A DNA stretch of 64,000 nucleotides from Desmodesmus armatus. Taxonomy: Eukaryota; Chlorophyta; Chlorophyceae; Sphaeropleales; Scenedesmaceae. A model generated the notes under the pieces. The model did no database searches. It saw nothing but the letters and a program-made list of their open reading frames with translations, and had not been told where the DNA came from. The stretch covers positions 1 through 64,000 of the forward strand of contig VIIQ02000299.1 in assembly GCA_007449985.2 (NCBI GenBank). Direction: 5' to 3'. Shown piece by piece: positions 10,441 to 21,600 of this stretch. Position 1 is the first letter of the stretch. Each line of letters opens with the position of its first letter. The position numbers and the translations under genes were made by a program.

Positions 10441-13400
10441 CCGGCTGCAAGTGGCCCCTGTCAGACTCGGGAGACGTCTCTGCCGCCGTGTTGGTCCCAT
10501 CCCCGTCCTCACTCGAGCCGTGCTGCTGCTGCTGTTTGTGCATGGGGGAGCCTGGCCCCGCCTTCGCCGCCATCTCTGCCGCTGCTACTGGTGCAGACAC
10601 AGGCAGACTTCTAGGCGCTGCTGCTGCTGCTGCTGCTGGAGGTGGGGTGATGCGGTGCGTACTGCTGCTGCTGCTGCTGACGGCTGCAGCATGAGCTGAG
10701 CCTGCAGCGCACTCAGCTGCTGGAGCTGATGCTCTGAAAACGGCCCCAGGTCCGCGACAGCCGCCACACCAGGAGCCATCCGCTGGCCGCAACGCTGACC
10801 ACACTGCCAGGCTCCTGCTGCTGCTGCTGCCGCGCCTCGTGCAAGGCCTCTGCATCCTGCATGTCCACATCTGCAACCCCATGCTGCTGCTGCTGTACCT
10901 GCAAGCAAAGGCCCACACGCTGCCTGCCATGCTGCTGCTGCTGCTGCCAGGCGCTTGCGCACCCCTCATCTGGCTGCGCATGGCAGTGGCCAACCCCTGC
11001 AGTGGCCAAACCCTTCCCAGCAGCACCCCCCTGCGCAGGCACAGCCGCAGCAACCTGCTGCTGCTGGTGCTGCTGGTCCTGGCCCGGCCCCGCAGCAGCA
11101 AGCTGACCGCCGCCGCCTCCGCTGCCATGCTGGCAGCGCCGCATACTCCGGCTTCACCACACTGCCAGCCGCCACAGCCGCCGCCGGCCAGCTCATCCCC
11201 CGACATCGCGCCGGCAGCCGCCGCAGCCGCCGCCAGCGCGCCGCCGCCGCGCCCGGGCGGCTGCTGCTGCTCGCCATCAGTGCAGCCGCCGCCGCCGGTC
11301 ATGAGGGCTTGGATCGAGGACCCCGCCTGCATCAGCTCTGCTACAGCCTCAGAGGAGATTGCCTTCCTGCAGGCCGCTTGAAGGGCACTCAGGAGCTCCC
11401 CTGCAGCCGCCACCATCACCTCCTGCTGCTGCTGGCGGCTGCCGCACTGCTGCTCCTGCTGCTGCATAGCCGCCGAGGATGAGGCCAGGGCTGTGACCAC
11501 GCACTGGCTGAAGGCTGCGAGCACGGGGGGAGCGCCCGGTGCACGGTGGCACACACCGCGCTCTCCAACACATTCGCGATGTAGCTGGCTGCCATCGACA
11601 GCTGCTGGGGCGGCATCCCCGTGCTGTCGTTGTGCTGCTGCGCGCAGGTGCTGCTGCTCCTACGGGATAAACCCCAGCTACTACGCCTCCATCCCACCAG
11701 CTGCATCCCGAACTTCTCCATCCCCAGGCATGCTGCAGGCTCCAGCAGCAGCAGCAGCAGCGCCGCCGCCGTTCACGTACCGGCTCAGTCGCCAGAGCCT
11801 GTCGCGTGCAGCGCCAAGCTCTGCAGCCTACTGCTGCCGTTGCCGCTGGCAGCAGTGGCGCGACGCTGATGGTTACTGCTGCCCAGCGGGCCAGGTGGGG
11901 GCCCGGCCCCTGCTGCTGCTGCTGCTGCTGCCAGGTCGGCGGCGGCTCTAGTGAGGCAGCAGCTGGGTTGCCAACAGTGCTGCCGCCGGCGGCGGCTGCG
12001 CTGACCGTACCACATGGCAGGGAGATGTGCGTGGCAGCTGTAGCGGCCGTGTCTGTGTTGCTGATCCTATGCTGGAACTGCTGCTGAGCTGCCGCCCACT
12101 TGCTGCTGCCGTCCAGGCTGGCAGACCCCCACTGGCACAAGCTGTTCTGCTGCTGCTGTTGGAGGTAGTGCTGTGAACCCAAAGGGCCCCTGCTGCCGCT
12201 GCCATATGGCCCCATACCCCCCTCCGCCCCCGCCGCCGCTGCTGCTACTACGCAGCATGCTCTCCACACCCACTGGCTGCTGCTGCTGCTGCTGCTGCTG
12301 CGGCTGCTGCCTGCTGCTTGCATGCAGCAGCGGTTCCGAATGCGCCGCTCCTGCACCCCCAGACAGCCCTGCCGCCGCCCCGATAGCCTTCTTGTAGTAC
12401 GGAGAGCGGCTATCCGGTGCCCCGCGCTTCAAGGAGCCTCCGCTGACCGTCGGGGACCTATGCCGCCCCTACTGCCAGCACCACAGCAGCTGAGCCAGGC
12501 AGCAGGGAGTGCCCACCACCCCCAGGGGCACCGCCAGGCACAGCATCAGCAGGGGATGGAACCGCACTGCCGAAGTCGCCGCCTCCTGACGCCTTGCTGC
12601 AGTACAGCTGCAGCGACTCCAGGATTTCAGCCGCGCCATAGCCGCCCGCGTCCAGCCCCTCTGCGTCCTCATTCGCATGCGCGTCAGCAGCGGCGAGCGC
12701 CACCAGTGTTGCCGCACCGCTCGCGCCGCAGTACTGCTGCTCCTGCTCGTGCTGCTGCTGCTCGTCTTCCGAGTCAAAGGAGCCGTACAAGTCCACATCA
12801 GTGATATGGTCGGTGCTCCATCGCCGACGCCGCTTCGCCCTATGGCTCCTGCGCACCCCACCACCACCCTCCGCCCCAACCGTATCATGGCTGGTCGCAG
12901 GCTGTACCTGCACCTGCTGTACCTGTCGAGGGTACTGTACCTGCGCGCCCTGCTGGAACTCCACCTCCTGCTTGTGCCCCTGCTGCTGCTGTATCTGCTG
13001 CTGCTCCTGGAGTTGCGCGGCCGCCGCAGCGGCGGCCGCTGCTGCCGCGGCGGCTGCAGGGTCGAGCCCCGCGTGCAGCGCAAGGAGCTCCAGCTGGTGC
13101 TGCATGAGCTTGTACGCCTCACTGCCAGGAGCCGGTGCGGCTGGGTGGTGATACTCGTCCGTCATCGTCACACAGTCTGCGTCCTCCTGAACACCGACTT
13201 GACCACCACCCCCCTGCTCCATCTCCCCTGCGCAGCACTCCCCAGGTACAGGTACAGTCACCGCACTGAGAGGGTCCTGCGCGTCCTGCTGCTGCTGCTG
13301 CTCTGCCCCCGCCGCTGCTGCCACTGCTGCCAGACAGGGATCGCCGCTGCTGCCAGGCAGAGCTGCCTCAGCAGCAGCATGCAGCTGCTCCAGCGGGTCC

Positions 13401-14305
13401 TGCATGCCGTGCTGCTGCTGCTGCTGCTCGTGCTGCACGACACCCGCAGGGAACTGCAGCTGCCTCCTGCGCTGCTGCTGGTGTAGCACGTCAGCAGCAG
13501 AGGGGTCCTGCCCTGGAAGCAGCCCCCCAGCCATGGCCTCTGCAGCGTCCGCATGGCTGCCGCTGCTGCTGGTGGCCTGAAGCTCCGCTGCTGCCACTGC
13601 TGCCACAGCATCCAGGCGGCCAAGGCTCCTGCCTCCCGGGCTCATGCCCCCGCTGCCTGCTGGAAGGGCCATCCCCATCCCCGCGCCAGCTCCGCCCCTG
13701 TGCAGGGCCGCAGGCTGTGGGGACGGCGGCGCAGCAGAGCCTCCGGCCCCCTTGCCGCCCCTGCGCCCGCCCTGCTGCTGGGGCTGCTGCTGGCGCCCAG
13801 TTGCCAGCTGCTGCTGCAGGACGCGGCTGTACGACAGGTGATGCTGCTGCTGCGCGTCGTCCTCGTCAGCGGCATACGCACCGCCGGTGCCCATGTCTGC
13901 ATACCCGCCGTTGAGATCCTCATTACAGCCAGTGCCGGCTCTGGAGAGCCCCATGCCCTCAGCACCCATCGCTGCTGCCGCTGCCATGCCTGCTGCCACA
14001 TGGTACGCCTCCTGCTCAGCAGTCACGTCACCCCAGCCGTCAGCGCTGCCGTCATAGCCGGCGGCGGCCGCCGCCGCCGCCGTCGCAGCCGCCAGCCGGC
14101 CGCCGCGGCCGCCGGGCCTGCTGCTGCCGCCGTAGCTGTACGTCGCCGCTGCTGCCGCTGCTGCTGAGCTGGGGCTCATGCTGCCGGCTGTGTTGTAGCC
14201 GCCGCTGCCGTAGTGCTGGTGGAGGTACCCAGCTGCTGCCGCTGCTGCAGGCATGTCGGCCTGCGCGTCGCTCGTGGTGCCACCACGTCCGCCGCGCCGG
14301 GTGCC
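10415..14305 (-). CDS. Low-complexity C-terminal coding part of the MYB gene
   Basis: The exon starts at 14305 after a GCATGCAG acceptor in phase 0, matching the phase-0 end of the exon at 14791. It reads GTRRGGRGGTTSDAQ and stays open to 12458 with poly-Ala, poly-Gln and Gly runs, a basic patch RRSHRAKRRRRWS and an acidic LYGSFDSEDEQ. Coding character then continues in other frames: LKRGAPDSRSPYYKKAIG (~12.4 kb), QQFQHRISNTDTAATAATH (~12.0 kb), QQLSMAASYIANVLESAVCA (~11.55 kb), GELLSALQAACRKAISSEAV (~11.35 kb), LGPFSEHQLQQLSALQAQL (~10.7 kb) and ATGVAPGV followed by stop. Two switches sit in homopolymers: six Cs near 11526, where seven would keep the frame, and six Gs near 12220, where five would. 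Either short introns or residual indels explain this. Confidence 0.55.
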
Positions 14306-17300
14306 CTGCATGCATACAGTCATATGGGGACGATTCTTGTCAGTGAGATAGGGTGACCGACGGTGTGCGCGCAGCTGGCGGCGTGTAAACAGGTCTAGCC
14401 TGTGCTGTGTGCACATGTACAGGCCGTCAAAAGAGAGCGCGTGACTAGCAGCGCATGAGCCTGTCGAGGCTGCGTGTGGATGCAGGAGTTTTCCTGGCGC
14501 ACAACAGACAGCTGATGGCAACACCTGCAAATTAACACAGCACACAGGCCACTGGGCGCTGCCAAGTGCCCGAGAGCAGCATGGACCCCCAGCTAACAGC
14601 CACTACCACATATCTTCTTGTATTCAATGTCCCTCTCCATAGCTGACTGGTGCAGTCCCATGCCTGGCTGCAGGTGCCATCTTGTTCCAGCATGTCACAC
14701 AGTTATCTGCAGTCAAGGTGTGGCCAAGCCATCCGCCCGGTGCACAGACCCCAACCCAATCCTGACAGCGCGCGCTGTGTCTTGGCTTACCTGAGATGCC
14801 GGCTGCTGCTGCTGCTGCTCGTACGCGTCAGCAGAGTCCCCTCCAGTGCTGAAGTTCTGCAGCAGGGCCTGCAGCTCGTCGTCACCCTCCTCAGACACTG
14901 CAGGCACCAAAGCACAGCGCAATCGTTACGTCAGAGTTATGAAAGCAAAGTTACACTTGTAGCTATATGAAGCACTAAGTGCAGCAGGGCCTACAGATCG
15001 TCGTCACCCTCCTAAGACACTGCAGGCACCAAAGCACAGCAAAGCGCAGCGCATCATTACGTCACAATCAATCAATTCAATCATTCAAATCAATGTTACA
15101 CATGTAGCTTTGAAGCGCAAACTGCAGCAGGCCCGCACAAGCTCCCCAGTTCTGTGTGCATGCGCTCCTCACCCGTCTTGCATCCCACAGCGCAACCGAT
15201 ACGCACGCAATTGCCAGGCGGTCACCCAAAGCCCCTCTGTACCAACGGCACTCCTGCGGCATCCCCTCCATCTGACATCCTCCCTCATGCGCCCCGCTGC
15301 CCTCTTGTGGTGATCACCAACTCTAAAGAACACATACTGTAGCTTGGCCCTGCCTTGAGCTGACCATCATCTGTAAACCCCGCACCCGGCCCCTGAAAGC
15401 TACCCCAGTGTGTGCGCATGGTCAGCTGTCCTGCATGCCACAGCCCATGTCCTCTGCCAACGCCACTCCTGCGACATCCCCTCAATCAGACTCTCTCTCC
15501 CATGCGCCCCGGTGCCCTCAAGCTCACCGTCATCTGGGCCAGCACAAGCGAGCCAGCTGTACATTGCATGCAGTACTGCACTATGGTTTTTTGATGACTC
15601 TGTGCCACAACATTCACATTGGCTGTGCCTGGCCTTACCGTCATCTGGGCCAGCGCACGCGAGCCAGCTGCAAATCGCATGCAGTACTGCACTATGGACT
15701 TTTGATTACTCGGTGCTCCTACAACCTTAACACTGGCTGTGCCTCAAGCTTACCGTTGTCTGTGCCAGCACACGCGAGCCGCCGCTGCAGGGCAGCAGTG
15801 ATGGTACCTGCGGCATCCCCCCGATCTGATTCTTTCCCATGCACCCGTGTGCTCCCTCGCTTACCGTCGTCTGTGCCAGCACACGCGAGCCGCCGCTGCA
15901 GGGCAGCAGTGATGGTACCTGCGGCATCCCCCGATCTGACTCTTTCCCATGCACCCGTGTGCTCCCTCGCTTACCGTCGTCTGTGCCAGCACACGCGAGC
16001 CAACGCTGCAGGGCAGCAGTGATGGTACCTGCGGCATCCCCCGATCTGACTCTTTCCCATGCACCCGTGTGCTCCCTCGCTTACCGTCGTCTGTGCCAGC
16101 ACACGCGAGCCGCCGCTGCAGGGCAGCAGTGATGGTACCTGCGGCATCCCCCGATCTGACTCTCTCCCATGCACCCGTGTGCTCCCTCGCTTACCGTCGT
16201 CTGTGCCAGCACACGCGAGCCGCCGCTGCAGGGCAGCAGTGATGGTACCTGCGGCATCCCCCGATCTGACTCTTTCCCATGCACCCGTGTGCTCCCTCGC
16301 TTACCGTCGTCTGTGCCAGCACACGCGAGCCGCCGCTGCAGGGCAGCAGTGATGGTACCTGCGGCATCCCCCGATCTGACTCTTTCCCATGCACCCGTGT
16401 GCTCCCTCGCTTACCGTCGTCTGTGCCAGCACACGCGAGCCGCCGCTGCAGGGCAGCAGTGATGGTACCTGCGGCATCCCCCGATCTGACTCTTTCCCAT
16501 GCACCCGTGTGCTCCCTCGCTTACCGTCGTCTGTGCCAGCACACGCGAGCCGCCGGCAGCAGTGATGGTACCTGCGGCATCCCCCGATCTGACTCTTTCC
16601 CATGCACCCGTGTGCTCCCTCGCTTACCGTCGTCTGTGCCAGCACACGCGAGCCAACGCTGCAGGGCAGCAGTGATGGTACCTGCGGCATCCCCCGATCT
16701 GACTCTTTCCCATGCACCCGTGTGCTCCCTCGCTTACCGTCGTCTGTGCCAGCACACGCGAGCCAACGCTGCAGGGCAGCAGTGATGGTACCTGCGGCAT
16801 CCCCCTGATCTGACTCTTTCCCATGCCGCATGGGCGGCCCATGTGCCACCTCGCTTACCGTCGTCTGTGCCAGCACACGCGAGCCGCCGCTGCAGGGCAG
16901 CAGTGATGGCAGAGACGTCCAGGGGGCCGCCTGGCGCATACTCCGACCTGCAGGACACCAGGCAGCACAGCGCAGCAGCACCCCCACATCACACCACCAG
17001 CTGCATGGTGTCACTGCGCATGCAGTTCGATTCAGATGCTGACCCAGAACAGAAAGCTCTCCCCACTAAGGAAAGGTTATACTTGCATCCCCTCAATCTG
17101 ACTGCCTCCCATGCGCCCCGCTGACCTGCGCCGCTTGAGAGTGGAGTTCCAGTGGTTCTTGACAGCATTGTCGGTCCTGCAGCACAGAGCAGCAGCAGCA
17201 GGAGAGAGCAGGGACGAAGGACAGCACAACAGCAGCAGGAGGGATGAGCGACGCGGTGACATTCAACATGTTGTACATGTGCATACAAGACACTGGCGCC

Positions 17301-18691
17301 TCGTGGGGATGGGGACCACTGTGCCAAGCTAGGCTGACTGAAGCCATGCGCCAGGCTGCGCTGCGCTGTTCCTAGTGTGACATACTGCGCCGACTGCTGT
17401 GCATCAAACTACTGTTGCTGCACCCCTGTCCAGCCTTGTGCTGTGCTGTGCTGCGCCCCTGCAGGGGGGATCGTCACGGCGCCTGCGCTTGACCCTCTGC
17501 TTGTGACAACCCTGCGTCGGCGGCAGTTGCTGCTGCCACGGCCTGATGCCTCGACACCTACGTTCGCTGCAGCTGGGGAATAGATACTTTGGTTTGAGCT
17601 GCTGCTGTGTTGCTGTGCGCAGTGGGAGCACGGCTGCGGCCAGCTACCGCTAGGGACGGCTGCGCACACAAGGGGTTCCCAGCAGGAAAGTGCTGTTGGC
17701 AAACGGACCTGCCAGGCAGGAGCTTGGCAATGCTTGCCCATTTGTTGCCAAAGATGTTGTGCGCTGCCATGATGGCAGCATCTTCCTCAGCAGTGAACGG
17801 GCCTTTCTTGACATCGGGGTTCAGCTGATTCAGCCACCTGCCGCAGGAAGGGACAGGCATGCAGGGACACATGCAGGACACCGACGCCGCTCAGCACAGG
17901 AAGGGATTGGTAGAGGTCATGAGGATGAAAGTGGAGCTGATAGCAGTGGCGCACTGCTGGCAGCCGCTGGACCCCCCCCCCCACACACACTCTGCCGCTG
18001 CTCTTGGCCTGCCGAACATTCCTGTCCCTTGACACCCTGTCATGCCACTCTATTTCCCTTTGATAACAACAGCAAGATCCCTGCTAGTGGGCATATGTGA
18101 CGACATTGCCTGGCAGCAGGCGGTTGATGGCTGCAACCAACTGACCAACCCACACACCGGATGGGTAAGAACCGGGAGACCCGACAAGGCTGTTGAAAGG
18201 CAACCAGCAATGCTTGTGTGAGCTGCCGGGCTGGTACCAGCGGCATGTGCGCAATGCCTAGGGCGTTCCGCGCAAAGTCCAAGGAGGAAACCAAGTGCTT
18301 GTCCGTGATGGTGCATGCGTGCTACGTATTATAGCCAAGAAAGGCTGCAATCTATATTAAGCTTGCAACCGAGAAACGGAGGAGGCCTCTGCCTCTCCCA
18401 CGCCCTGTGGTTGCTTCAGTTGGCACGGATCTCTTTGCCCACCCACCTCAGACGACAGGACTTCCCGCTGCGTCCTGGAATAGCTTTTGCTATCAAGCTC
18501 CAGTTCCTGGCACCAAGCTTTGCCACCTGACGCCTGAGTGCTTCATCTTCCTGTGGGCACAGCAGTAGACATGCACTGGTCAACTGATACTGCAATGCAG
18601 TGCCCCAGGTCACCCACCAGCTGCTGACCCTCACCTCTGGCGTCCAGCTTCCTTTTGTTGCTTCTTCGGTCTCGTAAGCACCCATACTCAT
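10415..18691 (-). CDS. R2R3-MYB transcription factor with reiterated cassette exons
   Basis: Nuclear DNA-binding regulator. Proposed ATG at 18691 (MSMGAYETEEATKGSWTPE). Exons agreeing in phase are 18691-18635, 18550-18447, 17837-17709, 17176-17126 and 16947-16859, then the cassette array 16791-15754, three related exons (15686-15639, 15575-15528, 15430-15365), an acidic exon 14897-14791 and a long low-complexity exon from 14305. R2 has the WTPEEDEALRRQVAKLG, NWSLIAKAIPGRSGKSC and RLRW blocks. R3 has FTAEEDAAI, NKWASIAKLLPGR and TDNAVKNHWNSTLKRR, closest to plant subgroup 22 (AtMYB44/73/77). In R3 the first Trp is Phe, as is normal. The acidic exon (VSEEGDDELQALLQNF) could be an activation segment. 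The far C-terminus changes frame several times near homopolymers, so its exact end (stop at 10415) is uncertain. Confidence is high for the MYB domain and moderate for the tail. Confidence 0.85.
14981..15045 (-). pseudogene. Decayed duplicate of the MYB acidic exon
   Basis: Repeats the 5' part of the exon at 14897-14791 together with its CCTGCAG acceptor, about 110 bp upstream in gene order. TCTGAG has become TCTTAG and GAGCTGCAG has become GATCTGTAG, giving in-frame stops. It is unlikely to be used. Confidence 0.65.
15365..15430 (-). CDS. MYB cassette-family exon, 66 nt, most diverged
   Basis: After a GCATGCAG acceptor, it reads in phase 1 as QLTMRTHWGSFQGPGAGFTD-D and ends GATGATG before GTCAGC. 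Its length (66) and 1-1 phase match the other cassettes, and the end TDDG is the family signature. Only this end is clearly similar to the array. Confidence 0.5.
15528..15686 (-). CDS. Two 48-nt MYB cassette-family exons
   Basis: Exons 15686-15639 and 15575-15528 start after AGTGCAG and end GATGACG before GTAAGG and GTGAGC. Both are 48 nt, phase 1-1, and encode VLHAICSWLACAGPDD and VLHAMYSWLACAGPDD, two residues shorter than the array repeat but aligned with its LQRWLACAGTDD. They are spaced 111 bp apart, like the array, so they look like older members of it. Confidence 0.65.
15754..16791 (-). repeat. Array of ten near-identical cassette exons in the MYB gene
   Basis: Exon bodies are 16791-16738, 16681-16628, 16571-16525, 16468-16415, 16358-16305, 16248-16195, 16138-16085, 16028-15975, 15918-15865 and 15807-15754. 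The spacing is 110 bp except around the copy at 16525. Nine are 54 nt. Each is bounded by ATGCCGCAG on the acceptor side and GACGACG|GTAAGC (first nine) or GACAACG|GTAAGC (last). Introns are 56 nt. All are phase 1-1, so any number can be included without changing frame. The encoded repeat is GTITAALQRRLACAGTDD, with RW for RR in three copies. The preceding exon (16947-16859, 89 nt) ends with the same sequence and is the likely founder. The copy at 16571-16525 has lost 7 nt (47 nt). Left unspliced, the 110-bp unit would break the frame. Confidence 0.8.
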
Positions 18692-21600
18692 CACACTGCT
18701 CCCCACACCAGGGTTGCAAAGGCTGGATACCACAGGGCCTGCTACCGGTTGAAGCTCCCAGGTAGCATGATGTTGCTTTGAATAACTACGTTTGTGTAAC
18801 GTGTATGATGACACTGTGCTTGAATCGGTTGGAAGCACCAAACCGGCAGCACAGTGAAGGCAATCTGAATTCTTGCTGGCAGCGTTGCTGACTGCAGACA
18901 CAATCAACAAACGAAACGTTCGCTCAAACAAGCGGGAGAGGTTTCCCTTGGCCTTGGGTGCTGGTGGTATTGTTTGCGGTTTATTCAGTTATCAAGCGGT
19001 TGTGAGTGACTGCTCGGCAAATTGAATAGGTATGCACAAAGGTTCCAAGCAACGATGCGCACATCAGGACCTGTTGGCCTTTGTGGCCGCGGAGAGCTGC
19101 TAGTTTGACTGCTGGGATTCCGCTGGGGGAACGACGAACTGGCTACAGCATCTTTTGGTATTATATTGTGACACTGACCTCACGCTGGCAGTAAGGGAAC
19201 AATGCCCCACAGTATGTGGCTGACCAGTCACTTGAGTCGACAGTGGACTCGCTTGGCAAGCACAAACACAGCAGGCCTGATGCAAGTCGGTATTACATGC
19301 TACAACGTACATATCTGGACGACAAGCAGCTCTGGGATGCAGCCATGGGCTGCATGGACCCCACTGCCACCCTCAAGCTGGTGATCAACATAGGGTCCCA
19401 CCACAGCACTGAAAAAGCTAGCAGCAGCTGCAGTCAATAAAACAGGCGTAAAATAGGACTGCAGATGTTGTACACACCCTATTGTGCACGCCAAACCCCA
19501 GCAGACTTCCCAACACTGCAGTTGACAGTTGCAGTGCTGCTTCCTGCAGCACAGCAGGCATCCTTCTTCACTGGCAATCGGGCCAGAAGCCTCCACAACT
19601 GTGGCCTGACCTCACTCCCAACGGGCACATCACGGGACATAGGCTAGCTATAGCGCTGTAGTGGCATTGGCAGGCAATTGGCACCAAATCAGCTTTTGCA
19701 GTTTCACCCCAGCCACCCCACAACAGGAAGCAGCAACCATCGCTACAGCACTCTCACCCAGTTGAGCGCCCTGGACAGAGCCCCACACCCTGCCCCCTAC
19801 ACCACTCATGCTGGAATGCCCTCAAGTCCACTCCAACAGCTGACAGAAACCAACCTTTGGCAGTGTCGGCTAACAGGCAAACAGTCTCGCGAGTCAGTGC
19901 CTGGCCGGGGCTGCTCGACAGGCGCCCAACACAGTACGCAGCTGCGCAAGTCACTGAAACACTTCCCAGAAACACACAAACGAATGGCCCGTGGGATGCA
20001 ACGTATGAGACACAAGACACAACGACTGCACCCAACTATCAGTCACGCTGGGTGCTGAGCCCTTCGGCAGGGCCAGGTCAGAACGAGCAGGGAAAGGGAA
20101 GACCAGGTGTATACCGTATACATAGTGCCGTGTGTGCATACCATACATAGTGTCACCTTCAACATACGCACCACACAGCACGTATGCGCCTTGGAGCCGA
20201 CCACCGGCACAGCAAGGCGCTAAACAATGCCACTCGGGTATGGCAGTACCACTGCCTGGGCAGTACCGCAGGTGTACCGCACTCCTCTCTGACATGCAGG
20301 TGCTGTGTCATTGTCCCCAACATCAGGGAGCGCAGGAAAGTACCATACGTATGTAATGCTGCATGGCAGTGCTGCCTTCCACAAGCGCACCACACAGCAG
20401 CTATGCGCTGTGGCACCGACCAACGGCAAAGAGACGACCAGCACAGCAAGGCGCTCAACAATGCCACTCTTGTGCGGCAGTACCACTGCCTGGGCAGTAC
20501 CGCAGGTGTACCGCAGCCCTCTCTGCAACACAGGGCAGCACACAAGAAATGCACACTCACTTTCAGCTACGTGTTCTACCGAACAGCATGTCGCTCAGGA
20601 CAAGCCGTTGACAGAACGTACACAGAGCATAGCACAGCAAGCCAGGGGCACCGTGCACCCTGCGCGCAGGGTGCTGATAATTGCACGGCGGTAACCAGCC
20701 CACCCACAACACAGCAATAGCGAGCCCGGAGCATGCTGCCTCGGCCAATCGATCCATCAAGAAACCAATCGATGCAGCACTTGTACCTATGAACAATATA
20801 TGGCCAGGCATCCAAACGCCCAAGGAAACTAAGGCACGTGCACACAAGCCTAGTGGCGTCAAGCATAGGCACCTGGGGTGCGGGTGACCCAACCACATCT
20901 ATACATGGCGGTATGCGGGGCGCATCGATGCATGGATATGACCAATCACCTCCTACCAAGACATCACACGCTGCATGTGTGGAGCAGGTGCCAGTCCCAA
21001 CCTCCTGCTGCCCCGGGGGTTGGGGTTTAGGGTTTAGGGGGGTTTAACCCCCAAACCGCGAACCCTAGCTCCACCATGAAGCAGACCCCACGACTCAACA
21101 CGCAACATGCATGCAGGGTTGCAATCTAGCATCTCCCTCCCGACCCCCTTAAAACTGACCCCAAAACCCCACCCCACATCCACCGCTGGTGGGTACCCCG
21201 CATCCACCCGGTACCCCATGTCCACCCGGCCCTGGGGGCCCCACATCCACCTCCCCATGCTGGGCCCCACTGTAGGCACACCTTACTGAAAGACTAGGGT
21301 AGCCAGGGCACCTGGGTGGAATAGTAGGTGCGCCGGTTAGCATCTCCCCTTACCCCTGGAATGACCCAAACCCCCACCCCACATCCACCGCTGGTGACTA
21401 CCCCACATCCACCCCACATACACAGCCCCATGCTGGGCCTCACAGTAAGTAAACCCTTACCCTAAACCCTATGGTGAACCCCACAAACACATGCTGGGCC
21501 TCAGGAATAGGAATAGGATGCTACAACCGGGCTTTAGCGTCACACTCGGCGTACGTTTTTGGCTCAAGGATCCACTGGCGGATCACGCACTACAGGTGCA

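Noticed and set aside
10839..13500. Long plus-strand open frames rich in Leu/Cys over the MYB tail
   Set aside because: They are antisense shadows of minus-strand CAG/GCN codon runs (poly-Gln and poly-Ala read backwards as poly-Leu/Cys/Ser).
15754..16791. CRISPR-like regular array
   Set aside because: The whole 110-bp unit is conserved, with no unique spacers, and the splice signals with phase-compatible exon lengths explain the periodicity. The same holds for the 82-bp repeat at 42.9 kb and the minisatellites at 31.7 and 40.4 kb.
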